The notes beneath the pieces are model-generated. The model did not search any database. It had not been told where the DNA came from and saw only the letters and a list, made by a program, of their open reading frames with translations. From Anaerosporobacter mobilis DSM 15930 (lineage in GTDB: Bacteria; Bacillota; Clostridia; Lachnospirales; Lachnospiraceae), in contig NZ_FRCP01000009.1 in assembly GCF_900142955.1 (NCBI RefSeq), positions 186,001 through 250,000 on the forward strand: 64,000 bases of DNA. Reading direction: 5' to 3'. Below are positions 40,120 to 49,017 of the stretch, piece after piece. A program made the translations under genes and the position numbers. Position 1 is the first letter of the stretch. The number at the start of each line of letters is the position of its first letter.

Positions 40120-41100
40120 GTGAAGAAGAAAATAGAAGAGTTTTGTAGATCGTTAGGTTTGGATACCTTTGGCTTTGTACCATGTAGAACTTTTGATGAG
40201 CTAAGAGAATTATATCAAATAAGACAAGAGAAAAAGCTACAAAATGAATTTGAAGAAAAAGATATTGAAAAGAGGATAAGACCTTCTCATTATATGGAAG
40301 ATGGGAAGACAATACTATCAATCGCGTTTCCTTATTATCACGAGGGAGAAGATATCGATAATGGTTTTTCCATATATACAAAACGCCCTGATTATCATCG
40401 TGTAGTCATGCAATATATAGATAAAATCTGCGAATTTATTATATCTTTAGGTGGTAAAGCGAAGGGATTTGTGGATAGTAATACATTGCCAGAACGGTAT
40501 ATTGCCTATCTTGCAGGAGTTGGGTTTATTGGAAGAAACAATATGATTATTACGAAGAAGTATGGTTCTTACGTATTCTTAGGTGAGATTATAACAGATC
40601 TTAAGATTCCTTGTGAGGACAAGCATACCTTTGATCAGATTAGAGAATATACGCAGTGTGGTGAATGTATGAATTGCATTAAGGAGTGTCCGACCAAATC
40701 AATCAATAAGCATCAAATCAATCCGAATATTTGCTTATCTTATATAACACAAAAGAAAGAGATATCAAACAAAGAAATATCCTTGTTGAAAGGTAATGTA
40801 TTTGGTTGTGATTTTTGCCAGCTACAGTGTCCGTACAATCAAGATGCCACTTGCAATGTATTATCTGAGTTCAAGACGGTGGAGTATATGAATGAGGATA
40901 TCTATACGTATGCAAATATGAATAACCAATATTTTAAAGAAAAGATTAGTAAAACCTCTTGTGGTTGGCGAGGGAAGAATGTTATTAAGCGTAATGCAAT
41001 TATTGGTATTAATTATCAGGATAAAAAGTATGATTTGGATGAATTTCGTGGTGATTCACCGTATATTAATGAATATATTGATAGAATACAGGAAAAATAA
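40120..41100 (+). CDS. queG: Epoxyqueuosine reductase QueG-like iron-sulfur protein
   Basis: About 326 residues. The cobalamin/substrate part has GFVDSNTLPERYIAYLAGVG, containing the conserved catalytic Asp, then FIGRNNMII. Two [4Fe-4S] clusters are shown by CGECMNCIKECP and, further on, CDFCQLQCPYNQD with the distant C of NICLSY. QueG reduces epoxyqueuosine to queuosine in tRNA anticodons. ATG 40096 is in frame but lacks a ribosome site and would have a very short leader. GTG 40120, after GGAAGTTGGGA, gives the usual VKKKIEEFCRSLG start. The C-terminal region is shorter than in B. subtilis QueG, lacking HEAT repeats. Confidence 0.85.
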   Translation: MKKKIEEFCRSLGLDTFGFVPCRTFDELRELYQIRQEKKLQNEFEEKDIEKRIRPSHYMEDGKTILSIAFPYYHEGEDIDNGFSIYTKRPDYHRVVMQYIDKICEFIISLGGKAKGFVDSNTLPERYIAYLAGVGFIGRNNMIITKKYGSYVFLGEIITDLKIPCEDKHTFDQIREYTQCGECMNCIKECPTKSINKHQINPNICLSYITQKKEISNKEISLLKGNVFGCDFCQLQCPYNQDATCNVLSEFKTVEYMNEDIYTYANMNNQYFKEKISKTSCGWRGKNVIKRNAIIGINYQDKKYDLDEFRGDSPYINEYIDRIQEK

Positions 41101-41121
41101 TTAAGTGCAAGTTTAAAATGT

Positions 41122-41168
41122 AAGAAGAGTACGTGGCTGTTATGGGTCATGCACTCTTCTTTTTTGAA
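41122..41168 (+). terminator. Terminator after queG
   Basis: AAGAAGAGT (41122-41130) with ACGTG pairs with CATGC and ACTCTTCTT (41153-41161), followed by a T run. Confidence 0.85.
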
Positions 41169-41319
41169 GTTCAATAAGTGCCATCGCCTTATGTAGCAAC
41201 CTTTAGTGAAAATAACAGAAATTGTACAAATTTCCACGAAAAAAATAAAAAAACATAAAACTTTTCACTCTTTTAAATTGTCTAATATGATAGAATGAAA
41301 AATAGAGGAGATGGTTATC

Positions 41320-42321
41320 GTGTTAAGAGAACAAAGAAAAAGACTTAGAAGAAAAAGAAGAAAACAATTACTAGTTGCCCTAGCATTAACAGGGATATTT
41401 AGTGTATCTATTATAGAATCTGCTGCTCATGTGAACGAAGCAACGGACCAAAATCATTTCACGAATATTGCTACATTGGATTCTGTTAAAGACAATGGAT
41501 TTGGGGACGTAAGACCATTGAGTAAAGATGAACAGAAGAATGAAGAGCTTGATAGAGAAGAAAGTGGAAAAGAAAATAATGTAAGTGATGATGGAGTAGT
41601 GAAACCAGCTGAGACCACAGAAAACGATGTTCAAGAAGAAAAAGAAGACGCTAAGCAAGAACAAGTTAGTCAAGAAGAAATAAATCAGGAAGAAAATAAC
41701 AAGGAAGAAAATAAAAAAGATGAGTTAAATATTGATAATAAAAATGAAATAGAAAAAGATAACTTTTCAGATGCAGTTTTTATAGGGGATTCCAGAACCG
41801 AAGGACTACAGATTAATACAGGGCTAACAACTGCAAGATTCTTAGCGGCAAAGGGATTAATGGTTGATACTGCATTGAAAAACAACGTAATCAAGTTGAA
41901 GAATGGATCGAGAGGAACTGTCATCGATGGATTGAAAGAAAGAACCTATAATCGAGTGTATGTCATGTTTGGTATGAATGAACTAGGTTGGCCATATCTT
42001 GATGTATTTACTAGCCGTTATGAAAAACTAATTACAGAAATAAAAAAAGTACAACCGAATGCAACGATTTATGTCCAATCAATCTTACCTGTTTCAAAAG
42101 CGAAATCGGATAAAGACTCTATCTATAATAACGAAAATATTAGTAAGTTCAATAAAGCGATTAAAGATATGGCAGATAAGAATGGATATATTTACTTAGA
42201 TGTGGCAAGTGCCGTAACAGACAGTAATTCGGCATTACCAAGTAATGCAAGCTCAGATGGTGTACATTTGAATAAAGAATATAGCCAAAAGTGGTTAAAC
42301 TACTTAAGAGATACAAAGTAA
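41320..42321 (+). CDS. Membrane-anchored SGNH/GDSL-type hydrolase
   Basis: About 333 residues. A very basic start (RKRLRRKRRK) precedes one hydrophobic segment (LLVALALTGIFSVSIIES), so the protein is exported or tethered. Residues 60-145 are a low-complexity Glu/Asn/Lys spacer. The C-terminal catalytic domain has block I FIGDSRTEG with the nucleophile Ser, VMFGMNELG (block III-like), and SSDGVHLNKEY with the Asp-x-x-His pair. Such enzymes in Firmicutes deacetylate cell-wall or extracellular sugars. ATG 41311 abuts GAGGAG; GTG 41320 has better spacing. A lipoprotein gene follows 22 bases later. Confidence 0.83.
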   Translation: MLREQRKRLRRKRRKQLLVALALTGIFSVSIIESAAHVNEATDQNHFTNIATLDSVKDNGFGDVRPLSKDEQKNEELDREESGKENNVSDDGVVKPAETTENDVQEEKEDAKQEQVSQEEINQEENNKEENKKDELNIDNKNEIEKDNFSDAVFIGDSRTEGLQINTGLTTARFLAAKGLMVDTALKNNVIKLKNGSRGTVIDGLKERTYNRVYVMFGMNELGWPYLDVFTSRYEKLITEIKKVQPNATIYVQSILPVSKAKSDKDSIYNNENISKFNKAIKDMADKNGYIYLDVASAVTDSNSALPSNASSDGVHLNKEYSQKWLNYLRDTK

Positions 42322-42343
42322 AACGAAGGAGGAAGTTGATTTT

Positions 42344-42787
42344 ATGAAACGAATAATTTTATTGATCATGATGGCAGCACTATTAACAGGTTGTGGCAAG
42401 AAAGAGGTAACCAATATTAAGCCTGACGATATAGCAAATCGTCTATTGAAGGAAGTGACCTATGGTGGGAACATGGATCAGATGAATGATGATATGATTG
42501 CAATCTTATATGATGTGAATGCAGAAGATGTTAGCAAACAAATCGTATATTGTAGTACGGATGCCACTGCTGATGAGATTGCTGTTTTTGAAGCAACATC
42601 AGAAGATGCAGCGAAACGTGTAGAAGAAGTGGTAAAACAAAGAGTGACGGATCAAAAGGCAAGCTTTGAAGGTTATGAACCAAAGGAAGTTGAAAAGTTA
42701 GAGAAGGCAATTGTTAAGAGAGTAGGAAAGGTAGTTGTTTTGAGCGTCTCTAATGATAGCGATAAAGCAAATGAAATATTAAAATAA
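42344..42787 (+). CDS. DUF4358 lipoprotein
   Basis: A 147-residue lipoprotein with the lipobox LLTGC (C17). The mature part IKPDDIANRLLKEVTYGGNM, ILYDVNAEDV and ATADEIAVFEA is characteristic of the DUF4358 family of Lachnospiraceae. Function unknown. RBS AAGGAGG. It is co-transcribed with the SGNH hydrolase, and the pair is followed by an 18-bp perfect hairpin. An envelope role alongside the hydrolase is inferred. Confidence 0.85.
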   Translation: MKRIILLIMMAALLTGCGKKEVTNIKPDDIANRLLKEVTYGGNMDQMNDDMIAILYDVNAEDVSKQIVYCSTDATADEIAVFEATSEDAAKRVEEVVKQRVTDQKASFEGYEPKEVEKLEKAIVKRVGKVVVLSVSNDSDKANEILK

Positions 42788-42814
42788 AAAACTACGTAAT
42801 AATAGCATAGTAAT

Positions 42815-42871
42815 GAAAGAGCAAGCAATATGAAACCTAGATAATTAGGAATACATATTGCTTGCTCTTTC
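42815..42871. terminator. Strong 18-bp hairpin between convergent genes
   Basis: GAAAGAGCAAGCAATATG (42815-42832) pairs perfectly with CATATTGCTTGCTCTTTC (42854-42871). No long T run, but the stem includes its own A/T ends, and it sits between convergent genes. Confidence 0.8.
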
Positions 42872-42940
42872 GAATATGAGCTAGGTTGCTATAGACAATT
42901 AGTAGAGAGAATTTAGATTAGTTTGCCTTAGTTACTAATC

Positions 42941-43432
42941 CTATAACTTTACTTCTTGTTCAGAGAACCCATCTTCTTCTGCTATAGATGGAGGTGTCAT
43001 AGAATTATGTTTTGGTTTGTCAGCAATCTTGGTCATTGTAACGGTCTCGTTACCTTCGGAATCTGTAGTTGTGATCTTCAGATAGATGGACCCATCTGGT
43101 CCAACAACATATTCTCTAACCGAATCACCTTCAATCTTTTCACCACTTCTGGAGGAATTTGAAGATCCACTAGTAGATGCTATATCTTCCTCTGTTGGAG
43201 CGTTTGGATCTTCACCGTTTTCTTGTTTGGTAGCTTTGATTTGTTCCATGATATTACCATAGGTTTCAGAAGGAATAATAGCTGAGGAATCTTCGATGGT
43301 ACTTATGTAAGAATCTCTATCAGAATCCGCATTCGCATTCGTGGTTTGATTGGAATTCTCATTATACGTTCTTTGTAGTGTGCTTTGTGCCTCAATCGCG
43401 TTAAGGCGTTGTCTTAACGATTCAATAGTCAT
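42941..43432 (-). CDS. Hydrophilic protein of unknown function
   Basis: A 163-residue, highly polar and probably disordered protein. It begins with a short helix (MTIESLRQRLNAIEAQ), is rich in Ser, Asn, Thr and Glu through the middle, and has one beta-like segment VREYVVGPDGSIYLKITTTD. No membrane segment or signal peptide. AGGAGG on the minus strand fixes the start at 43432, with a further in-frame ATG at 43462 that is less likely. Its promoter lies at 43525-43553 and shares direct repeats with the divergent small ORF at 43692. No family recognised. Confidence 0.8.
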   Translation of the reverse strand: MTIESLRQRLNAIEAQSTLQRTYNENSNQTTNANADSDRDSYISTIEDSSAIIPSETYGNIMEQIKATKQENGEDPNAPTEEDIASTSGSSNSSRSGEKIEGDSVREYVVGPDGSIYLKITTTDSEGNETVTMTKIADKPKHNSMTPPSIAEEDGFSEQEVKL

Positions 43433-43524
43433 AGTATGACCTCCTATTTTTCGTGTGTACATCCATGTAATAGTGGGAAAACATCCTATTTTCTATACTA
43501 CATATCGGTATAAATATTTGTTTT

Positions 43525-43586
43525 ATTATACAGTTCACAGAAACTACATACAAAGTTCACAAAGAAAAATGTAAAATGAGTATAAT
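43525..43586. promoter_or_regulatory. Divergent promoters with 11-bp-phased repeats
   Basis: Minus-strand promoter: TTGTAT (43548-43553), 17 bases, TATAAT (43525-43530). A plus-strand TATAAT is at 43581-43586. Between them TTCACA (43534-43539), TACATA (43545-43550) and TTCACA (43556-43561) recur every 11 bases, the arrangement of PhoP-type boxes in Firmicutes. Confidence 0.5.
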
Positions 43587-43691
43587 GTAAATGGAAGTAT
43601 TTACCGATACTATATATAGCATTATCTTATATAAGGATAAATTATATGACGTAATGTGAATCTATAATTAAAATGAAAGGAGGATATTGTC

Positions 43692-43862
43692 ATGTATCAA
43701 AATAGTTTACGTAACCAAACAAGTGTATTACAGGATTGTAGTGCATATACTAAAAGAATAATTAACTGGAAAACATGCTATAGAGATCAAAATTATTGTG
43801 AACATAACAATAGAATCCAATCTATAGAACAAGTAAGTTTAATTGAAATTAACGGATATTAA
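43692..43862 (+). CDS. 56-residue Cys-containing small protein
   Basis: A short ORF beginning MYQNSLRNQTSVLQDCSAYT and ending SLIEINGY, with a strong AAAGGAGG site 7-8 bases upstream and its own promoter-like TATAAT. It contains three Cys (positions 16, 29 and 36), many Asn, Gln and Tyr, and no hydrophobic segment. No family recognised. Two hairpins follow directly, the second with a T run, so it looks like a free-standing small gene. Confidence 0.55.
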   Translation: MYQNSLRNQTSVLQDCSAYTKRIINWKTCYRDQNYCEHNNRIQSIEQVSLIEINGY

Positions 43863-43872
43863 GTTGTAGTTT

Positions 43873-43986
43873 CGATAGCAAGGTTTTCTAGTTATTTAGT
43901 AGAATCATGCTATCGGCTGAATAGGATATAGGGATAGGTAAGCCGATTACTAGATGCGATAAGCGTGTAGTAGTGGGCTTTTTTGT
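43873..43986 (+). terminator. Two tandem hairpins, second is a terminator
   Basis: CGATAGCA (43873-43880) pairs with TGCTATCG (43908-43915). Next AAGCC and ATTACTA (from 43940) pair with TAGTAGT and GGGCTT (to 43980), followed by TTTTT. The compact structured run could also be the 3' part of a small RNA. Confidence 0.6.
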
Positions 43987-44090
43987 TTCAAAATTAAACT
44001 ATAGAATATGTATATTTATGAAAGTTACTTCATGTATTAAAGAAGAAAATTAAATTGTTATGGAGATAGCATAGCAAGGAGGCATATAAG

Positions 44091-44279
44091 ATGGCGAAAT
44101 ATAGAGAAACAGTATGCTTGTATTATGTTGCATTAGGGGAATGTAAAAAAGGTAGAGATGCGTGTCATGAGCATTATTGTCAAAAATGTAATAAATATTA
44201 CCCTAGAGCAAAAGAAAGGCATATCAATCAGAAAAAGAAAAGTATACAAGATTTAAAGAAAAATGAACGATATGATTAG
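44091..44279 (+). CDS. Small Cys/His-rich protein upstream of rtcB
   Basis: A 62-residue protein with Cys at 9, 18, 25, 30 and 33 and His at 26 and 28 (VCLYYVALGECKKGRDACHE, then HYCQKCNKYYPRAKERHIN), then a basic tail. The CxxC and nearby Cys/His suggest a zinc-binding knuckle, and the basic C-terminus could bind RNA. RBS AAGGAGG. It precedes rtcB by 35 bases with no terminator, so it is probably co-transcribed with the RNA ligase. Confidence 0.75.
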   Translation: MAKYRETVCLYYVALGECKKGRDACHEHYCQKCNKYYPRAKERHINQKKKSIQDLKKNERYD

Positions 44280-44314
44280 TGGAATTACAGAGATTAAGGA
44301 GAATAGATTGAGAT

Positions 44315-45526
44315 ATGATTATAATAGAAGGCAAGTATAACATAGCGAAAGTTTTCACAGATGTAGTGGAAGAAACTGCATTGTCACAGATTAAAACATT
44401 ATGTGATCAGGAATTCGTGAAGGATTCAAAGCTTCGAATTATGCCTGATGTGCATGCGGGAGCAGGTTGTACTATCGGGACAACCATGACGATTAGAGAT
44501 AAGATTGTTCCGAATCTGGTTGGAGTGGATATTGGATGTGGTATGGAAACCATTCAGGTTAAGAACAAACATATAGAATTACAGAAGTTAGACAAATTAA
44601 TCTACGAAGAGATACCATCTGGTTTCAATATTCGAAAGAAGCCACATAAATACAACGATGAAGTTGATTTAACTGCTCTTAGATGCAGGCTAGATGCTAA
44701 AATCAATATAGCAAGAGCGCAGATGTCACTTGGAACCTTAGGTGGAGGAAATCATTTCATAGAAGTGGACCAAGATGAGGAAGGAAACTTGTATATCGTT
44801 GTTCATTCAGGCTCAAGACATCTTGGACTTGAAGTGGCAAATTACTATCAAGAACAAGCCTATCGTTCATTGAACCAAAACACGGCACAAGATATCTACC
44901 ACCTTGCAGAAGAATATAAGGCAGTTGGAAAAGATCATGAAATTCAATCTGCCATCAAAGCGTTGAAGAAGCAAATTAAGACTGAAATTCCAAAGCAACT
45001 AACCTATGTATCTGGTAGGCTAATGGAAGATTATATACATGATATGAAGATTGTTCAAAGATTTGCAATGTTGAATCGTAAGGCAATGATGGATGTAATC
45101 ATTAAGGGGATGAAACTCAAAGTAGTAGAGGAGTTCACAACAATCCATAATTATATTGATATTGAAAACATGATACTAAGAAAAGGTGCTGTGTCAGCTA
45201 CAAAGGGTGAGAAGCTATTAATTCCTATTAATATGAGAGATGGTTCTCTGATTTGCATTGGTAAGGGGAATCCAGATTGGAATCAATCTGCACCACATGG
45301 AGCAGGTCGTTTAATGTCAAGAAAGCAGGCTAAGAATGCCTACACCGTATCGGAATTTAAGAAAGAGATGAAAGGAATCTATACGACATCCGTTAATGAT
45401 AAAACTTTAGATGAGTGCCCTATGGCATATAAAGGTATGGAGGACATTGTGAGCAATATAGCGGATACGGTTGAGATTATGGAGGTGATTAAACCAATCT
45501 ATAACTTCAAGGCTGGAGAAGAGTAG
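44315..45526 (+). CDS. rtcB: RNA-splicing ligase RtcB
   Basis: A 403-residue GTP- and Mn2+-dependent RNA ligase joining 3'-phosphate or 2',3'-cyclic phosphate ends to 5'-OH. MPDVHAGAGCTIGTT, VGVDIGCGM (metal Cys), LGTLGGGNHFIEV and HSGSRHLG are signature blocks. The guanylated His is H328 in SAPHGAGR, and the protein ends in PIYNFKAGEE. It is of the shorter bacterial type (about 400 residues). In bacteria RtcB repairs cut tRNA and rRNA under stress. No RtcA or RtcR is present here. Confidence 0.94.
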   Translation: MIIIEGKYNIAKVFTDVVEETALSQIKTLCDQEFVKDSKLRIMPDVHAGAGCTIGTTMTIRDKIVPNLVGVDIGCGMETIQVKNKHIELQKLDKLIYEEIPSGFNIRKKPHKYNDEVDLTALRCRLDAKINIARAQMSLGTLGGGNHFIEVDQDEEGNLYIVVHSGSRHLGLEVANYYQEQAYRSLNQNTAQDIYHLAEEYKAVGKDHEIQSAIKALKKQIKTEIPKQLTYVSGRLMEDYIHDMKIVQRFAMLNRKAMMDVIIKGMKLKVVEEFTTIHNYIDIENMILRKGAVSATKGEKLLIPINMRDGSLICIGKGNPDWNQSAPHGAGRLMSRKQAKNAYTVSEFKKEMKGIYTTSVNDKTLDECPMAYKGMEDIVSNIADTVEIMEVIKPIYNFKAGEE

Positions 45527-45557
45527 TTAAATGTAGCATAGAAAATGTATAAGTATA

Positions 45558-45599
45558 AAAACAATGCAATTTTTATTTAAGTTGCATTGTTTTTTTTGA
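45558..45599 (+). terminator. Terminator after rtcB
   Basis: AACAATGCAA (45560-45569) pairs perfectly with TTGCATTGTT (45582-45591) with a following T8 run. Confidence 0.92.
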
Positions 45600-45729
45600 G
45601 AGGGATTGCTTAATTAAATTGATTTAGTGACTTAAGGACCTAATAACTTAATGACTTTATTAGGATGATAAGATTATGACGAAAAGAACGAAAAATTTAA
45701 CAAGATATCCCTAAAGAATAAACAAAATG

Positions 45730-45758
45730 TTTAATTATGATATAAAATATGGTATAAT
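45730..45758 (+). promoter_or_regulatory. Promoter of the amidase operon
   Basis: TTTAAT (45730-45735), 17 bases, TATAAT (45753-45758), with TGG before the -10 (extended -10); 36 bases to the start codon. Confidence 0.7.
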
Positions 45759-45794
45759 TTGGACTAAAATGTGTTAATAAGAAGGGAATTCTAG

Positions 45795-46733
45795 ATGAAA
45801 AAAGGGTGGGATAAAAAATTAGTTGTAATAATGATAGCTACATTACTTATTAGTGTTACTTTGAGTGGATGCAATAAGAAGAAAACGGTGGAAGACAAGA
45901 GCATAGGCAATGAATCGGAAGTAGAGGAGATAGTAAGCGAGAGTAAAGAAGATGTAGATATTACGAATGACACAGAGGAGAAAGAAACAGAAGATAACAC
46001 AAAAGATAAGAATAGATTAGAAGGTTACATAGAGCAAGAAGAAAATAGTAGGCAAGTAGAAGATATGGAACAAGAAAATACTATGGAATCAGATGAGGAA
46101 ACGAAAAAGGTAATTGTTATAGATGCAGGGCATCAGGCAAAGGGAAATTCAGAGAAAGAGCCAATCGGACCTGGAGCGACGACTGAGAAACCCAAAGTAA
46201 GTTCAGGAACACAAGGGATTAAGACCAAAGTTCCAGAATACAAAGTGAATTTGCAGGTCTCATTGAAATTAGAGAAGATATTAACCGAAGCAGGATATGA
46301 AGTGATTATGATAAGGACAACCGATGAGGTTAACATATCGAATTCAGAACGTGCAACGATTGCCAATGATAATAATGCAGACGCCTTTATACGAATACAC
46401 TGTAATGGATCTGAAGATTCAAAGGTTACTGGTGCATTAACCATATGCCAAACGAAGGAGAATCCATTCTGTGGAGAAGCATTATACAAAAGCTCATATA
46501 CATTGGCGAGAGAGGTACTAGATGCATTATGCGAAGAAACAGGTGCCAATAGTAAAGGGATTATGGAGACCGATACCATGAGCGGAATTAACTGGTGTAA
46601 GGTTCCAGTTGTTATTGTGGAGATGGGCTACATGACCAATGAAAAGGAAGATGAACTTTTGAATACAGGTAGCTATCAAGACCAATTAGCAACGGGAATA
46701 GCGAATGGGGTAATGAGTTATCTAGAGGATTGA
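45795..46733 (+). CDS. N-acetylmuramoyl-L-alanine amidase lipoprotein
   Basis: A 312-residue Amidase_3 enzyme that cuts the amide between muramic acid and the stem peptide. The lipobox is LSGC (C26), followed by an acidic linker (about 33-100). The catalytic domain starts VIVIDAGHQAKGN (first Zn His), then VPEYKVNLQVSLKL (Glu ligand), FIRIHCNGS (second His) and VVIVEMGYMTNEKED (catalytic Glu). It acts outside the membrane on peptidoglycan. It is 20 bases upstream of the zinc-ribbon membrane protein, presumably the same transcript. Confidence 0.92.
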   Translation: MKKGWDKKLVVIMIATLLISVTLSGCNKKKTVEDKSIGNESEVEEIVSESKEDVDITNDTEEKETEDNTKDKNRLEGYIEQEENSRQVEDMEQENTMESDEETKKVIVIDAGHQAKGNSEKEPIGPGATTEKPKVSSGTQGIKTKVPEYKVNLQVSLKLEKILTEAGYEVIMIRTTDEVNISNSERATIANDNNADAFIRIHCNGSEDSKVTGALTICQTKENPFCGEALYKSSYTLAREVLDALCEETGANSKGIMETDTMSGINWCKVPVVIVEMGYMTNEKEDELLNTGSYQDQLATGIANGVMSYLED

Positions 46734-46753
46734 TAAGAGGGGAGACATAAGAT

Positions 46754-48940
46754 ATGTTTTGTGTGAAATGTGGAACAAGGATTCCAGAAGAAAGTAATTT
46801 TTGCCCGAATTGTGGTGCTGAGGTTAAGAAAAGTAGTAGTGTAGAAGATAGTATGAATTCACCTTTGATGGTAAGCGAACCAGTACCTCAGATGCAAAGC
46901 CAACCAGTACCTCAGGTGCCGAACGAATTAGCATCACAGATACCGGGCGAGCAATCGCCACAGTTGATGAATGATCATATTGTAGCAACAGTACCACAAG
47001 AGGAGGTAAAAAAGAAGAAAACAACGGTAATTGTTGCTTTCGTATTAGCTGTAGTAGTTTTAGTAGTAATGTTAATAATGGTAATAATACTATTTACAAA
47101 TAGAGATAAGGCAACTCAAAAAAAAGAAGAAGAAACACTCCATGTAACGAATGAGGATACCGTAGCAGATACACAAGAAGAGGAACCAGTGATCTTAGAT
47201 GAAATCGATACTAATGCGGAAGGGGAAACGGAAGAGGAATCAGTTGTTGAGACCGAAGAAACAAAGTTCATTAGCATGATAAGGGCACTGAATGAATCAG
47301 ATGCTTCTCTTGAGAAGATAGATGTATATGAAGATAATTATGAACCAGAAGACCGAAAGAGTAGTTATCAATGGAATCCAGAATTATTCTACTCTTTGGA
47401 AGATATTAGCCCAGATAGTTACGAAGACGGTCTAATCAACGGATATATGATAGAAAAAAAGCAGTTATTAAACGCAGATACGAATAACCTAATGGAGTAT
47501 GAGATTTATCGGAATCTGGAAACTGACACAGTGAATAAGATTGTAAGTATTGAATATAAGGAAGATATATTGGAAATTACAGATTATTATTATACGGACA
47601 ATGGTAAAGTAAACTTTGTATTCGTAAGAGAAGATACCAATTATGTACCTTCTTATGCGATTCCTTCTAAATCTGGTCGAAGGTACTATTACAACAAAGA
47701 CACTTTGGTGAAGTGGCGTATTGTAGAAGATGGAGAGCAGAAGAACTTTGTTGCAGGGAAAGAAGAAAAGGAGCGCGGTGGTAATTCTGGTAAGGTAATC
47801 TTATATAAGGATTTAAGTGAAGAGAAACAAACGAATTATAATAAGACAGAGAAAAAGATGTTAAATGCGGCATACAATACATATAAAATTGCACTAGATG
47901 CACAGGGATTAAGTAACATCATAGGCTATGTAACAGATACATCAGGGCAGCCACTTAACGGGGCAACGATTCATCTATATTCAGAGGATTATGAAACAGA
48001 AGTATATAGTTGCAATGTGGATACAGAGGGAAAATACGCAATTGTAATCCCATCGCAAGAGAGAGGTTACCGTATTGAAATAACGAAAGAAGGATATGTA
48101 ACTACAGTGCTATATGATATTCAACTGAATAAACAATTAATTGGCGTCTACCAAGAAACCATCTGCTTGGTTGAAGATAATATGAATACGGATTGTAATA
48201 CCCAGTTGGTAGTCTGTGATGCTTTCAATAGGGCTTATGACTACGAGGGAATGCTTCGTATAGATAATGCAACAATTAGGATTCGTAAGGGTGTTAATAA
48301 CAAGTACGGAGAAATCTCAGGGAATGCTAAAACTGACTCGGATGGAATTGTATATTTGCTTCTGAAGCCAGGAATGTATACCGTAGAGGTAAGTAAACCA
48401 GGATATGCAGTCACGTATTATACCATAACGGTTGTACAGAACAACATGATGATTACGATTAATACAACACCTATCTTAAATGATGGTGAAATACGAATTG
48501 TACTAACGTGGGAGGATACCCCAAGAGATCTCGATTCCCATCTATTTACACCATATGATAGCACCAGTGGAGATACCACCTATCACATATGGTATGGTAA
48601 CTCATGGGATAATAACGCGAACAATCTTGATGTTGACGATGTAGACGGATATGGACCAGAGACGATGACCATTAACAATCTAGGAAATGGCTTATACAAA
48701 TACTACGTAGCTGATTATACAAATTGTAGCAATGGATATACAGACTCAGAAGAGATGTCCTACTCTAACGCAACAGTAGATGTCTATAGTGCAGATGGAC
48801 TTGTACAAACGTTCCATGTACCAACTAATCGCCCAGGGGTTATCTGGGAGGTGTTCGAAATCCGAAATAAAACTGTTGTACCAATTCAGAGATATTACAA
48901 TAATCTGGATAACAAGACTTGGTGGAATAATGAGAAGTAA
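46754..48940 (+). CDS. Zinc-ribbon membrane protein with extracellular beta domains
   Basis: A 728-residue protein. An N-terminal zinc ribbon CxxC-x11-CxxC (FCVKCGTR; FCPNCGAE), a Pro/Gln/Val-rich linker, one membrane segment (about 95-115) and an acidic stretch lead to a large external part. Two carboxypeptidase-regulatory-like beta units are seen (IIGYVTDTSGQPLNGATIHL; IRKGVNNKYGEISGNAKTDS). The end resembles the YfaP domain (IRIVLTWEDTPRDLDSHLF, then VIWEVFEIRN). The ribbon should be cytoplasmic and the rest at the surface. The family role is unknown; envelope or adhesion functions are plausible. Confidence 0.8.
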   Translation: MFCVKCGTRIPEESNFCPNCGAEVKKSSSVEDSMNSPLMVSEPVPQMQSQPVPQVPNELASQIPGEQSPQLMNDHIVATVPQEEVKKKKTTVIVAFVLAVVVLVVMLIMVIILFTNRDKATQKKEEETLHVTNEDTVADTQEEEPVILDEIDTNAEGETEEESVVETEETKFISMIRALNESDASLEKIDVYEDNYEPEDRKSSYQWNPELFYSLEDISPDSYEDGLINGYMIEKKQLLNADTNNLMEYEIYRNLETDTVNKIVSIEYKEDILEITDYYYTDNGKVNFVFVREDTNYVPSYAIPSKSGRRYYYNKDTLVKWRIVEDGEQKNFVAGKEEKERGGNSGKVILYKDLSEEKQTNYNKTEKKMLNAAYNTYKIALDAQGLSNIIGYVTDTSGQPLNGATIHLYSEDYETEVYSCNVDTEGKYAIVIPSQERGYRIEITKEGYVTTVLYDIQLNKQLIGVYQETICLVEDNMNTDCNTQLVVCDAFNRAYDYEGMLRIDNATIRIRKGVNNKYGEISGNAKTDSDGIVYLLLKPGMYTVEVSKPGYAVTYYTITVVQNNMMITINTTPILNDGEIRIVLTWEDTPRDLDSHLFTPYDSTSGDTTYHIWYGNSWDNNANNLDVDDVDGYGPETMTINNLGNGLYKYYVADYTNCSNGYTDSEEMSYSNATVDVYSADGLVQTFHVPTNRPGVIWEVFEIRNKTVVPIQRYYNNLDNKTWWNNEK

Positions 48941-49017
48941 GGAGTCAGGTACATTATTATTAGAGTAGTTACAGTAGAAACAGAAAAACATTCTGAAGAG
49001 ATAAAGGGGGGAATATT

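Noticed and set aside
46133..46579. 148-codon minus-strand ORF inside the amidase gene
   Set aside because: Antisense shadow of a gene with all catalytic motifs intact.
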